Part shown: positions 35,271 through 47,821 of the stretch, piece by piece
How the letters are laid out: every line of letters starts with the position of its first letter
How positions within the stretch are numbered: the stretch's first letter is position 1
Assembly (NCBI RefSeq): GCF_036785885.1
Contig: NC_092312.1
Span: 22,648,001-22,712,000 of the forward strand
DNA length: 64,000 nucleotides
Origin: Coffea arabica
Lineage: Eukaryota; Streptophyta; Magnoliopsida; Gentianales; Rubiaceae
Reading direction: 5' to 3'
The notes under the pieces: model-generated
Told to the model about the DNA's origin: nothing
Database searches by the model: none
What the model saw: the letters and a program-made list of their open reading frames with translations, nothing else
Position numbers and translations under genes: made by a program

Positions 35271-37937
35271 ATGGGCCAGTCGGATGGCGATGGGGAACAA
35301 CAACAGTTGCAGGAGGTACAAGTAAATCATGATTTCTTCGAGCAACACGTCGTCGTAATGAGGCACGGAGACAGGTTAGACAACTTCGACTTGTTGTGGG
35401 CCAGCAAGGCCTCTCGGCCCTGGGATCCACCATTAACCCAAGATGGAAAAGACCGGGCTTTTGCTCGCGGTCGGAAGTTCAGGGCCGGCCGCTCTCCCGT
35501 TAATTTCCCTATCCATCGGGTCTTCGTTTCTCCATTTCTCCGGTGTCTCCAGACCGCCACCGAAGTTGTCCACGGCCTCTGCGCCGTCAACGATGACGAT
35601 CTCACCGTCACTTCCTCCAACGGCATCACCATCGACCCCTCCAAAATCAAGGTCCCTCATCACGCATACGTACTTATTGTGTACATCTTTTTTCTATAGA
35701 TAGATTCTCTCGTTGAAATAATTTGGTTGCGTGGTTATTTGCAATAATCTTATTAACGGGGTTGTTTGAGGGGAAATCTCTAGATTAATTTTTTTATTAC
35801 TTATATAGATATGGGCTGTTTTCCTACGACAGAAATGATATGTTTTTTCTTTGATGAAGATTTTTTTTTTTTTTTTTTTTGTGTGGTGCTGTTTTGGTTG
35901 AACCGGAGAAAATCAGGAAGCATATATGCAAAAAATCATTTTTCGTTGTGTCTCCAAAAGCAAGAAAGTCAGCCTCACCATTGTAATCCATTTGTTGGGT
36001 CATCCATTAGAAGCCAATGAGATTATGGGTAACTCTTTTGTTTTGAAGGAAAAAAGAATTACTGAATCTTCAGAGGTTGGAGAATTAGGAATTGAATACT
36101 GAAATGAACGAGAAAGATTACAAGAACACAAATGCTAAATCATAAGTTAAGCAGTTCTTTAAGAAGGAAGTGAAAGGGTCTTTAAACAGATACCATAATA
36201 CTTTAGAAGTCATTAAATGGTCAAGATACTACCAAACATGGAAAAACTCTGTGAAGCCATGCAGTTGTGTGGAGCCTTGGGCCGTTTAGCTGTGTTTGCA
36301 CACTGCAAATCTGCCAGGTTACAGTCACAAGTTACTCAATTACGTTTTGGTATCCAAAGTAGGGAGAAGGCTGCTGTGAGCATGGCAAAGTAAAGTACCG
36401 TCAACCAGTCTATCAATTTCTCAACTCTTGTGTAGTATCTGGATCGTGAGAAATAAAAAGCACTTAGTTCCTGATACATATTTTTGTCCTTCTGATATTG
36501 TAGTTGAACCTGTTATTTCTCATTTTTCAGGTCGCTGTTGAGTATGGATTGTGTGAAATGTTGAATGCAACTGCAGTTAGACCTGAGAATGTTCCTAAGG
36601 ACTATGACTTTGGTTTTGACATCTCTAAGTGTGAAGCTGTCTTACCAGCTGGAACTATAGATCACAGCGTGGAACCGGTTGATAAGGAGGTACTTCTTGC
36701 AAGTTTTGTATCTAGGGTTTTTCTTCATTAGGTCTTGGGTTTGTGTTGAATTCTTCTGTATTATGTTCCTTTCTGAGATACCATAGATCCCACAATGGGG
36801 AGAGTTACCAGCGGATGCTCGAATCAGATATTGTTCAGTCATAAAAGAACTTGCTGATAAATATCCCTCAGAGAACTTGTTGCTTGTGACACATGGTAAG
36901 ATCATGCTTGTCTATCTATGCAGTTTCCAATTTAAGTTACATACAGCATGACATATGAGGCAGTTGATGTTCTTCATCAAATTCTAAGTGGAGCTCCTGT
37001 TTTTATTTGACCCATGTTAAACCTGTGAAATGTTGTTGAGTGCATTGTATCGTTTTGAGCTTTGTTGCAATGGTAAAAACCTTCCTGATTTAGAAATAAA
37101 CTTCTGCGTGGATAGAAACCACATCCATCCATTTAGTTTTTCCATTTCTTCCTTCATCGTTTTTGGGTATTCCACATCCATTCTTTTTTTTTTGGGGGGG
37201 GGGGGAGAAGAAGGTTGTGGTACTGGGGTGGTTGTGTTTGGTTTGGAGGATAGAATGAGTTTCACTATCCTAACAGTTTCCATTTGAAGGCGTAACTCAC
37301 AAGAGCATTTTGCAATCACAACACTTGTGCTTGTCTACTAATGCTAATTCAATATATGAAGTTTGAACAAAATATCAACTGAGTAACATGTTAATGTCTG
37401 TTGGAGACATAAAAGTCAAAGAAGTGGATAGCTTGTATTTGTCTTATGTTTCCTTTTGGATGCGAAGACATCCTAGGCGTTTTGTAGAGCTTGCATATGT
37501 ATTTAGAGAGGTGAACTGGGTGGTTTTTCTTTAATAGGTTTAACATTTTTAATGTTCATTTATTAAGTCTAAATATACAGAAATAACACAGAGTTTCATG
37601 GGATTCATTTGTTGTAGCATGTAGTAGCATTAATCACTCTGCCTTGCATGATGAGTTTGTAGGTCTTGCTGCTATGACTTCAAATTTATGCTTTCAGAAA
37701 TTCATTGTTTGCCTCTGTTTCTGATGTCTAGGAGAAGGAGTTGGGTCTTCTGTTACAGCATTTGCAGAAAACACACAGGTATATGCAGCTGACTATTGCG
37801 GATATTCACACTTGAGCAGATCTGTATTTCCTGCTGAAGACGAGTCTTTTACTGCTGGACCATTTAAGGTCCATATAAAGGATGGTGAAAATGGCCTCAG
37901 TTACTGTGGATCTAGTGTCGAGCGAGATTCTACATAA
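35271..37937 (+). CDS. Histidine phosphatase, phosphoglycerate mutase family (UBASH3/STS-like group)
   Basis: Four exons: 35271-35651, 36531-36689, 36787-36895 and 37732-37937. All joins are GT-AG and in frame, giving 284 aa. Seen: the family signature VMRHGDR with the catalytic His at residue 32 inside RHG; the F-V-S-P-F-L-R-C-L-Q-T-A segment (residues 85-96), the second phosphate-pocket region; and VTHGEGVG spanning the exon 3-4 join with the second catalytic His. These are the histidine phosphatase superfamily residues that carry and protonate a phospho-His intermediate. The group's plant substrates are unsettled, and glycolytic mutase activity is not implied. No signal peptide is evident, so it is probably cytosolic. 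The start is the first ATG after the leader repeats, in good context (GGCCATGG). It is convergent with the MYB gene. Confidence 0.92.
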
Positions 37938-38652
37938 TTTGATCCTTCTGCTAATTCTTTTACGTATATCGTTCGAATTGCAGAGACGAAACTTGTGAGA
38001 CCAATCACGTTCCAACAACTATACACATGTCGTACGTGGTCATACAATTCCAGATTCTGGACTAGTTTTTCCTGAAAGTGTTAGATATTAGTTGCAACTT
38101 GGTGTGTGTACATTTTACTTGCATCCTTAGTTGTTTTACGAACTAGCAATGAAGTTTGCAGCAAGCAATCATTTCAAGGAAGGAAATTAGAAATTACATT
38201 AGCTAGGACTTTTTGGTGTTTGGATAGTCTCTTCTATGTCTCAAAGGTCCAAATAATGCACTATAAGACAGACAACCTATTGTTGGAACAAATTCATCAT
38301 CTTGGAATAAGCCAATTTGGTTCAGTCGTTTTCTGGTCAATGGAAACTTAATAAACTGAAAATACAAAGTTGCTGTTGCTGTGGTTATAAGTTCCTCACA
38401 GTTGCTGTGGTTGTAACATGCAGCACCAGCATTGCAAAATCTTTAGAAACATGATAGATTGATTCAAAATAGCAAATCAGCCTAACCTAACGGATACATT
38501 CAAAGAAATTTAATACAATGTTCGACTAGTTATATTGTCAAACGCTTACACAATAATGAATACAGACTGACTAAACATTACTGCCTTAAGACTTGAAATG
38601 AAAAGAAGCTAGGCCGCCCGAGATCATATGCCACCACTCCAAAATGCTGCCA
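37938..38652. other. Shared 3' flank of two convergent genes
   Basis: 715 bp between the stop codons of the phosphatase (plus) and MYB (minus) genes. AATAAA at 38350-38355 could serve as the plus-strand poly-A signal. No gene. Confidence 0.5.
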
Positions 38653-40685
38653 TCACCAGTCTAATGGGCTAGGAAGGGGTTCAATATGATCAAATATATC
38701 TATGGGGAAGTCATCCACGAAGCTATCTGGAGTCACAGGGTTGCCAATTTCACACTTTGCAGCAATTTGAGTGCTTCTTCTCTCTGATTCGAAACACGTC
38801 GGCATGATGGGGAGTTGCACATTGCCTAATTCAGAAGAAATGCTACTTCCAAAAGCCTCCAAATAGTTAGGATCCCCAAGTCTCGTGACAACTTCGTTGT
38901 TTTCCAGTGAAAGTGCGAACTCCGATTGGAAGTTAGGAATCTGAGGAAAAGGAAGCTGTGATAGTGTCTCAATGCATGGCTTCTTCTCAATCAAATCAAA
39001 CTCGGGTGGAAGGAAACTCTGCTCATAATTGAGTGTGTTGGGATGCATTAGCTCTGGTAATGGCACCATTTCCATTTCCACTGTCAGAGATTTTACGGTA
39101 TATGATGATAAGCAAGACTGGGATTTAGGCAGCGAGTCTTCCTCACTTGAAGAACTGAACTTGGATGCCTAAAATTTTGTAAAGACAAACCCGAAAACAT
39201 TAAGAACATCTGAAATGTATAAAGGAGAAATCACAGCTGAAAAATCAGGGAATCATCTGCTACAACCAAATCCAGTCTTCCAGCGGAGGTGGACAAGAGA
39301 AAAGAAAAACAACAAGGAGGAGATTACTGCTTGCCATTTCATTTTTGTTCCTATCCCATCAGATGCGAGACTTGTATGAGTAAACTCTGAACCCTAATCG
39401 GGTACCACTGAAGAGTCATCTGATTCAGGTAATAATATACAGAGGTTTCTTTATCTAGATCTTTTTGGCTCAAGAATTGATTTTGACAAGTAATTGTTAT
39501 GCTAAAAGCAATTGATGATTGCAAATCTGCTACTAATTGCACATGCATTTTAAAATCTGTCAGATGACATGAACCAATTTCTACTTACCTCAAAAGGAGG
39601 AACATCATGAATGGCAGGGACGTGCTTGTTTCTTTGTGACCTATTTGATGATGATGATGATGATGATGCAGGGGTTTGCAAGATCCTCGCCAACCTCTTC
39701 TGCCTGCTACTCCAAAAGTTCTTGACATCATTGTCTGTTCTCCCAGGCAAATACGTTGCAATTTTTGCCCACTTATTCCCAAATTGTGCTTGAAGATCTA
39801 TTACAATCCTCTCCTCCTCTGCAGAGAACTTTACCCCGCTGTTGAACCAAAAACAGGGAACAACCTTTACATACATTATCATCATCAACTGCTTCTACAT
39901 GCATAAAAACACTTCCTTTCACACAAAAAGTAAGTATCATATTAGTAGAATACGACTCCACAAGCAAAAGTGATTGGAAAAGACCAGAATCAAACTGTAT
40001 TTTTCACCCAAGTTCATAGAATTTCTGCACATAATTACCACATCTATAGGCATAAACAAACTTAATTTCCTCTAAAACAAAAAAGCTCCTACTTTTACAC
40101 ACTCCAGCGTAGTGGGCTGAAAGAAAAAAAAATCTAAATTTTAATCAAAAGTTGGACAATTTGTGCGCAATATCAGAAAGATAGAAGACAACGAGCATGC
40201 TCAAAAGACCCAACTTTTCATTTTTCCAGATATACGCACAGATTCCTCTTATAGCACTCACAAACACAAGAAAAGGCCCTGATACCAAAAGCCCATAAGG
40301 GAACTTAATCAATGCATGCGTAAAAGTGATTTACAGAAGAGCGAAAGAAAGAACGAAACACCCACGCTAGCACACCCAAAAACACACAGTGAGAGAAAAT
40401 GCATGACAAGAAGAGAACAAATACTGAGGAAGGAAGGCAATGAAAGTGTGAAATGGAGATGAAAATGCATTACTTCTTTAAGTTGGGTCGAAGTTTATTA
40501 ACCCAACGGAGGCGACAAGACTTGCCAGTACGCTGCAAAAGGCCTTTGGATCGAATGGAGCTCCAGTCTCTGGGGCCATATTTCTTGACATGGTTTATCA
40601 GAACCTCATCTTCTTCTGCTTTCCAGGGGCCTTTCTTTATCTCACCCATTTCATCACACGTTAATCTTTCTCTTCTCCCAGCCAT
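38653..40685 (-). CDS. DUO1: DUO1/MYB125-type R2R3 MYB transcription factor
   Basis: Three exons on the minus strand: 40474-40685, 39589-39838 and 38653-39168, in frame with GT-AG introns, 325 aa. The R2 repeat (residues 17-70, KKGPWKAEEDEVL to LRWVNKLRPNLK) and R3 repeat (71-122, ending NDVKNFWSSRQKRLARIL) are very close to DUO1. This includes the extra lysine at the start of R3 (G-V-K-F-S where other R2R3 MYBs have G-x-F) and the acidic end FPIDIFDHIEPLPSP expected of its activation domain. Known role of the family: the male germline regulator that drives generative-cell division and sperm gene expression in pollen. A (GAT)n tract at 39650-39670 encodes a seven-serine run just after R3. Met13 is an alternative start. 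A miR159 site overlaps the R2 codons. Intact. Confidence 0.88.
40545..40565 (-). promoter_or_regulatory. miR159 target site within the DUO1 coding sequence
   Basis: The 21 bases, read on the minus strand, encode WSSIRSK in R2. Compared with the conserved plant miR159 sequence, 18 positions pair normally, two are G:U wobbles (microRNA positions 8 and 20) and one is a mismatch (position 12). The central positions 10-11, where cleavage occurs, are paired. Published work in Arabidopsis reports DUO1 as a miR159 target at this place, which supports both the site and the gene assignment. Confidence 0.85.
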
Positions 40686-40710
40686 TCACTCCACTTCTCA
40701 CACTATCTGT

Positions 40711-40717
40711 TTATATA
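40711..40717 (-). promoter_or_regulatory. TATA box close to the DUO1 start codon
   Basis: TATATAA on the minus strand, only 26-32 bp upstream of the first ATG. If used, transcription would begin at or next to that ATG, favouring Met13 (40649-40647) as the working start. Confidence 0.45.
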
Positions 40718-41083
40718 CGACCTACCATAATACTAGCAGAAAAAGGTAAAAGTCAATCTTCAGATGTTTCGCTAGATTCTTGTCTCTCAGGAATTGTTTT
40801 CTTCTGTATCTTTTATCCCCGTTTCCTTCTGAGTGGGTGTGTTTTGTTTTGCTCTATTTTGTGGTGCGGTGACGGTTAAGGCGGTTACTGCCACCATGCA
40901 CCCACTACACAGCCCCACTTACTCCTTTTTTTTCTTTTTTTTTAAATATTTTAATTTTGCCTTTTGCCTTTTATGTAGTTCAAAAATCAAACCTGTCAAG
41001 TTACAACAACGCCCTCTCCTTTTTTCTGTAGTTTAAAAAAAAAAATAAAGGAGGCAATTTAGGGCTTCTTGTTCTCATTTATA
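40718..41083. other. Upstream region of DUO1
   Basis: No gene. Contains T and A runs near 40930 and 41034-41045. Presumably holds promoter sequence of DUO1. Confidence 0.4.
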
Positions 41084-42994
41084 ATTTTTATAGGGTTAAT
41101 TGCAGAACCTCCCCTGAGGTTTCCCTTAATCACATCTAGCACCCCAATTTTTAGAAATTACACTTACCACCCTTGGCAGAATGAAGTGACATGCTGTACC
41201 AATCAGTAGAGGAGAAATGACGATGCTACCCCCTATTATTAAGTAATTCTTGTGTAGGAAAATGCTGCAAAAATTAAAAAAATTGAGGCTATATTAATTG
41301 AAAATTGAAAGAACAACATTGCTCTCATTTTTGGCGCACAATTTGAGCGCCATTTTTGTTATCTTGTAAAGTCAATATAATGGAGTAATGGGTGTACATT
41401 AACTACTTCACACTATCATTAATTCCAGGATACTACCCTGACTTGAAACAACCACTGGCACATTTTCTTGTACATGATACTAAATCACAGAAGACATGAT
41501 AAACAAGTTAATAATGTGTGCAAAATATACACTTTGGTACATGATCAGATGATGAGATTGAACTTAGTTACTCAAAGCACAGCCCCTGCCAATCCCGTGT
41601 TAGCTATGCCTCTACCAGGCTTTCCTCTCCTTAGAGCACCCTGCAATGTAACAACTTCAAAATTGAGCATGTAATTATCTAGCTCCCACAATTTAGCTAA
41701 TATTTTGTGATTATTAGGACAAATTTGGTCCCTTTTATATGCATACATAGTCAAGTAACTAACACCTAACATGATGTACATTTTTATAAACTGATTGTAC
41801 CTCATAGATCACCCCGTGTAAAGTACTCACAGACAAGCAAGGACTACTTATACAAGTAAAATTACACATCTACTATAGGGAGATGCACAAATTGATCAAA
41901 GGGCTAAATAATCATTCCAAATTTATGCATACTATTACACTACCTTTTATGGATATACACAGTCAAGTAACTAACATCTAACATAATGTACATTTTTGTA
42001 AACTGATTGTACCTCATAGATCACCCCGTGTAAACTGATTGTTTCACACTGTATTAGGGCATTTCCAAGTGGTTTTAACGATGCTAAAGGCTCCCTGCAA
42101 TCCTTACTCTTGGTTTTTGAAGTGGTACAAGTAGTCTTTATTATCAAAATGTATGATAGAAGACTTATTGTATTTTTGGTGTATTTCATCTGGTGGAATA
42201 TGCATTGCCATATACTAATCTTATAATATATAGCAACTCATTGATGCAATAGTTGCTTGGAAAGACACGTTGATGCATTAATTGTACGAACAGATATGAA
42301 TAGTAGCACATTTTTTGGAATCTTAGTTTGGCTTAGACTTAGCTAAACATGTGACCGTGGGAAGTACACATCTGATTGGATTGTCACAAGTACCATACAA
42401 AACAGGCTCAACTTTCTACTTTGAATTGCCTATGACTATGAAGGCTAAAACAGTTGGTAATCAATTACAGCATTGCATGTTGTACATGGACTTCATCAAA
42501 TTGATTTTGTAATCTGAATAAAAATGTAGATAGCAATCAGTGTTAGATTGATGCACCAGCTGCTGCAATTTGCCCAAAGAAAATCGATGATGAATGATTT
42601 GTTATCTTGTTTCCAATCTGCTTAATACAGCTTAGGCACCAGACAGGTTGGAATGGTTTTGCCCAACGGTCCTCTATAGTATCAATGTTAAGAAGCTTCT
42701 TGTGCTTATTACACTTGCACCCCTTTAGCTTTTAAAATAATATCACAACATAGTTTTGTTTCTATTTTCATCTTGTAAATTCAAAACTCATCTTCCAATA
42801 GGGCAAAAGTGGAATAGAAAAATAGTCACTCTCCCATAAACAAATTTTAAATACAATTCTTACACAAAAGGGCTGACAATGTGATGAAAGTTGTCATTCT
42901 AAGGGTGGTAAGTGTGATTTCTGAAAGTTGGGGGGTGCTAGGTGTGATTAAGGGAAACCTTAAGGGAGGTTTTTGAAATTAACCCATTTTTATA
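41084..42994. mobile_element. Non-autonomous MULE, 1.9 kb, with exact 9-bp target duplication
   Basis: The element proper is 41093-42985, flanked by ATTTTTATA at 41084-41092 and 42986-42994. Terminal inverted repeats of at least 100 bp begin GGGTTAATT and share 'ggtttcccttaatcaca', 'ctagcacccc' and 'cacttaccaccctt'. The 9-bp duplication and long repeats mark the Mutator superfamily. No transposase was recognised, so it is mobilised in trans. Inside, an 80-bp segment ('cagtcaagtaactaaca' to 'tagatcaccccgtgtaa') occurs twice, at about 41748-41822 and 41950-42034. Confidence 0.9.
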
Positions 42995-44200
42995 ACCTCT
43001 AAGAAGCAACCAAAAAAACGTCTGTCAATTGTCTTTTTTGTATTATCGAAAGAAAGAGAAAAACATTTTATTACTTCACTAACTTTAAAACATCTAGAGC
43101 ACAAATGAAAGTTTTTTTTTTATGTGAAAGTATTATTTGATAAATATTCGAATAATTATAAAAGCGTGAGTTGCCGCTGGGTTTTTACACTTGATATACT
43201 CATTGTTGCATAATTTCACTTTGCGTCTTTTAACTATACCTAACCTCTTGCCTTGTTCTTAAACCTTAAAATTGGACACTTTAGTCCTAAACTCTAAAAT
43301 TTATTCTACTTTAATCTCCAAAATGTACAGCTTATCCCATTTTAGTCCTTAAAATATAAAATTATTTTCATTTTGGTCCTTAAAGTATACCCGCTTAAAT
43401 CTAGAATCTATTCTACTTTCTCAAAGGTATTACTTTTTTTTTTGGTCAAAATCTCAAAACATCACTCAAGTAGGACAAAGCTTGCAGTTTAAGGAATAAA
43501 GTATCACATTTTGAAATTTAAAGATCAAAGTAGGAGTTGGTATTTGACAATAAGAAAATGATTTGATGCTTAATTTTGAAAACCACTGTGACAACAACAC
43601 ATTGTATCAAAAGTCAAAACCTACTTTTGCAATCACGAGTTAATTTTAGTTTTAGTTAATATGAAAATTGTGTTAGTAGGCAATTTGAATATAAGCTATT
43701 TATGGTCCTATGAGTGTATCTTGATCTATAGTGATAGCCAGAGTCAAATCTATCTAAACTCTGCTTCTACTCAAAAAAAAAGAAAAAAAGAAAAAAAGAA
43801 GTTGTTCCGTAATAGAGAATTAAAGACACATCCTTATTTAAATTCCACCCTCTTCTTCTATTCAAGATGTACATGTCTTGAGTTCGAATATGCTTCTCCA
43901 CCTCGTTTTTTAAATCTCACCCCTCCTTAAATAGAATAAATTGAAAAAAAAAAAAAGGAAAATTCCAAGACTACTACTAGCTACTCAAAAGTCCAATACT
44001 CAATGCAATACTAGAGGACAATGCAATACTCAAAAGTCCAAACTAATAAGTGGGTTGAGTCCAATAAATAATGAATTAAAGTTCCATTACCACATGTTTC
44101 AGGCCCAAATCCAAACCAAGCAAGGAGCCGTCATCTGTACACCTGGGCGGGTACGAGAGCGCCAAAAGGACGCCCATCAAATTAATCTCCTGTCGGTCTA
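42995..44200. other. Spacer with repeated 'ttagtcct' words
   Basis: 43260-43400 repeats 'ttagtcct(t/a)aa' and 'ctactttaatc' words, as in the ends of some plant transposons, but I cannot define a bounded element. No exon was recognised. Confidence 0.4.
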
Positions 44201-44212
44201 ATCACTCGTCCA

Positions 44213-44222
44213 TATATATATA
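44213..44222 (+). promoter_or_regulatory. TATA box of the cystatin-fold gene
   Basis: TATATATATA 110 bp upstream of the chosen ATG. Transcription would begin near 44245-44255. That excludes the in-frame ATG at 44236 and favours 44332. Confidence 0.6.
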
Positions 44223-44331
44223 ACTGCTCATTGACGTGGTACCCTTCGTATACGGTATACCCCCACCGAGGCGAATTCTATCAGAACTGATCAAATCCAA
44301 CGGTATTGGTGGGAAACGTGAGAAACAACCG

Positions 44332-45309
44332 ATGGGTAAGAGCAGCGGCTGCAATCGTGTCCGCGGCAAACGTCAGAAATTGAAGCCGGAAGCGAAGCGC
44401 AAAGTTGGAGGTGAGAGCAGCGGTGGAGGATCATCGTGGGGAAAAAACAAATGCGTTTCTCCACCACCACCAGCTGAAAAAACATCGCTTCCTCCGAGGC
44501 TGGGTCTCAAGGAGTCAGGGAGTTATGAGGAATTTATCAGGAATGCCCTAGAAAGAACTCGCGCTCGCCGTTGTAATCCTTATATTGGTTTCGAGCCATT
44601 CGGCGGCGAAAAGATGGCCGACGAGAGTACCATTGAACGGTACCTCGAACAGATCGAGGAGAGCGATGTTAGTATTCTCTCCCATTCTCTGTCCTTCCTT
44701 CCTTTCCTTCCTTCTCCGGTGGTATTTAACGATATCACCTACTGTTCTTTTTCTTTTTTTAATCTTTCTTTAAGCATCAGCATATATACCGGCGGGAATG
44801 ATAATTGTGAATGTTGGATTGATTTACTTTTGCAGGGTTTTGACATAGATGTTTTTCCGGGTGGTCGTGAGACTATCTATGTCCCCATTAGAAATTTTAA
44901 GAATGATCCTCAGCTTTACAAAGATCTCGTTGAAATGGCTATCATGGCACTTGAAGAGTTCAATGATAAGAACAAAGATACCAAGGTTTACTGAATTCTT
45001 TCCCGCATTCCCCCATCCTTATATTTGCGTTTGTGTCCTTTTTTATACTGTTGGTCCTCCTTGTGATCTACTTGTTGGGTCATTAATTTTCAGATTAATT
45101 ATGGAGTTGTTGTTTTTTAGGGTGTACCATTTGGGTTTAAAGATATTGAGAAGGTAATTTCATACATGTGTGCTGGCGAGGTCTTTCACATTACCTTCCA
45201 AGCTGAAGAGGCTGAAACTGCTGAGGTCAAGACCTTCCAAGCTAAGGTTTATGAACCTATCCAGGAGGACCAAAGAGAGGTTATGCTCGTCAGACTGAAA
45301 AAATACTAG
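44332..45309 (+). CDS. Cystatin/monellin-fold protein of the plant cystatin-related family
   Basis: Three exons, 44332-44667, 44836-44985 and 45121-45309, GT-AG and in frame, 224 aa. Residues 1-45 are strongly basic (RGKRQKLKPEAKRK looks like a nuclear signal), followed by a Ser/Gly/Pro linker. From about residue 95: STIERYLEQIEESDGFDID, a variable strand, then the helix LVEMAIMALEEFNDKNKDTK and the strands KVISYMCAGEVFHITFQAEEAE and VKTFQAKVYEP. Helix plus antiparallel strands in this order is the cystatin fold as seen in plant cystatin-related proteins. The inhibitory loop Q-x-V-x-G of true phytocystatins is absent (YMCAG stands there), so protease inhibition is not expected. The function of this family is not established. 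Start chosen from the TATA position. Confidence 0.75.
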
Positions 45310-47821
45310 ATTAATGATAGTGTTGGATGATACAAGCACAGACTGCTCTGTCCCTCCCTGTGTTAATGCATTTACATATGGAGTTTCTGTCTAATATGTC
45401 GTCGTCTTAGTATGTTTAATGTTTATGTCTTTTCTGTAGTATGAAGACTTATTCAGTCTAGTACCTAAGACTTCAGATAAGTGGGTGCCGTTGCCCTTTG
45501 AGATGAAGTCTCTTAAACATTGTGACCCGAGAGTGTCATATGTGGAGCTATTGTGGGTGCTCGTCTTGACAGTTTAATTACGGTCTCCAGTTACTGTTTA
45601 ACTAGGTGAGAAGTTTCTTAGATCTTTCAATGCTGTTATTTTCGTGCTTCATATGCAATTACAGGTTTGAAGTCGTGAAATCTGTTATTTTCCAGTTCAC
45701 ATTCTATTTTGATAGGAAGGCATGCTCGACTACATTGTAGACAATTTACACTACCTTTGTGTTCGTAAATTTCATGCGTCCTGTAAAATTTGTCAAGAAG
45801 GTCCTTGAACAATTGGAAAAGATACAGTGGAACATTCTTTAATATTTACCTTAGATGCATAGATTCAGCCATTTATTGAACTATTCACTGGAGAATTTTG
45901 CATACTTCTCCACAGCATTAGTTTGGCATGGCTGTGTGTTTTCAGATTTTCAGACATGTACCTTCTGTACATGTGCTTTGAAGGCTCTAGAGGTACTTGT
46001 GTTGTCCTTTAGTTTCATTTAAATTTCTGTTTATAGGTGGCATGGGTGAGTTTCACTAGCCATAGCATGTTTAGGACTAAAGATGCATGCTGAGTTTGTT
46101 TAGCTTGAAGGTTTTTGTTCTCTTAAACAACATTGACTTGATTGTGCTTCATGAGTAAATTTTGATGGCTGTTAGCATCGTTTCTGGTGTGATTTTGCTG
46201 GTTTTGGCATGTTTTGTGTGGATGCAATCTACGGGCGCTGTATTATAGATTGAAAACCTCTTGGGAGTTTTGAATTTGAAATTTGTGAGCTGTGGAGATA
46301 TTAGTTAATTTTGTTTGTAGATGAATCTCGTATTTCGTATTGTGGTAATGAAATCTAGTAGCATGAGGAACCATTACTGCACTTATATAGCTTGATGCAC
46401 TCGTTGCTATCATGATGATATCTTAGCCTACTAAATGGCCAAATTGTTCGTTTATGCAGAACTGGGTCATTAGTGGTAAAGTAGGCTATTTTGTGTTCCT
46501 ATAATTAATCTGTGCCCTTCATTCTGGTTTAGAACTTGGGATGGTTTCACAGGCACTGTTGAAGTTTATCATAATTGCACAAAGCTTACCTCGGGTTTTT
46601 AATAATTAGACTCACATCTCCTAGTTTTTACGTACTTTTAAATTACGCAAACCTGACGGTAGCTTCCTGCAAGAATGATAAGCTGTGGGGGGAGGCTTGT
46701 GAAACAGTTTCTAGAAAACTTTTTTTATGCCTTTTTATATGATCCTGTTTTTCTTCCCATTTGAAATTAGAAGCGTGTTTGTGTCACTGACTTTTGCACC
46801 TATTGGTGTCAATAGCATTGACACCTCGTTGCTGAAAATTTTATCTATCACCAAATTGCGTAAAATAGAGGTCAATCCATGCAATAGCCTCAATAAAATT
46901 GCTGCGTGAGTTCATCTTTTATTAGGTGTCTTCAAATCCTCGAAACTGGTTATGTCTGCGAATTCATCTTCTGCTAGACATACTCGAAACGAAGATTTGG
47001 TATCACAGTGAATGATGCTAGTTGTATTGGCTGCCCTATCGCAACAAAATATCGGTGCAAAGTGTTCTCATGTGGTCTCTATAAAGCATTAATGTTATAT
47101 ATAATGTCAAAGTGTCAACAACATTAATGTTAGTGCAAAGATTTTTTAGAGTAACAGCTGACTTACGGATAAAAAGTGAATTTGAAATTTGAATAGTGAT
47201 GGCGTGGCATTCATTTAAACTTGCTTGTGAAAAAAAAAAACTTTATACCGACAGTGTATAAATATTAATCCCCAACTTATAAACGTGAAAAAGCATTGGA
47301 GCCAAGTGGTGTGCATTTAGTCTTCAGATAAATTTTTTATACATTATCGGTGTATAATTTTTTTTACATGAGCATATTTAAATCATGTCATATAACATGA
47401 TTTGAAATTAAATCATACACATTTGATATATGTCCAAAGCTGTTAGTGCATAAAAAGTTAAATACTTAGTCTTTAGGGTTTGGTGTTGTTTACTCGTTTG
47501 ATTGTCATGTATTTAAATTTGAAATTTATATTATGCACATGTAACATATATTTAAAGTTACTAGTGTAATACTATTAGTTTTTACCACATATTACCAACC
47601 CATGGAAAATTTGAATTTGATCAATTCCTACCTCTTACTCAAATGATAACCAATGTGAACCATAATGGTATGCACTTGAATTCATTTCGCTTTCTGATTT
47701 TAAAAGCATGTTTGCGCGTGATTTTTTTTTTTTTGGGAAAAATGCAAAAAAAAAAAAAAGCTCCTTTAATTGGGACAAATATGTAAATTAGCTTCGTGTG
47801 ATTTGGAACCTATAGATGAAC
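45310..47821. other. Spacer downstream of the cystatin-fold gene
   Basis: No second gene recognised. 47240-47600 contains 'gacagtgtata', 'atcggtgtata' and 'aaatcat' stretches resembling the repeat at 4690-4812. Confidence 0.5.

Noticed and set aside
35209-35663. Long open frames on the minus strand opposite exon 1 of the phosphatase
   Set aside because: They are antisense shadows of a GC-richer conserved exon and match no family.
44236-44331. N-terminal extension of the cystatin-fold protein from the ATG at 44236
   Set aside because: The TATA box at 44213-44222 would place the transcript start at or after this ATG, and the extension has no conserved feature.
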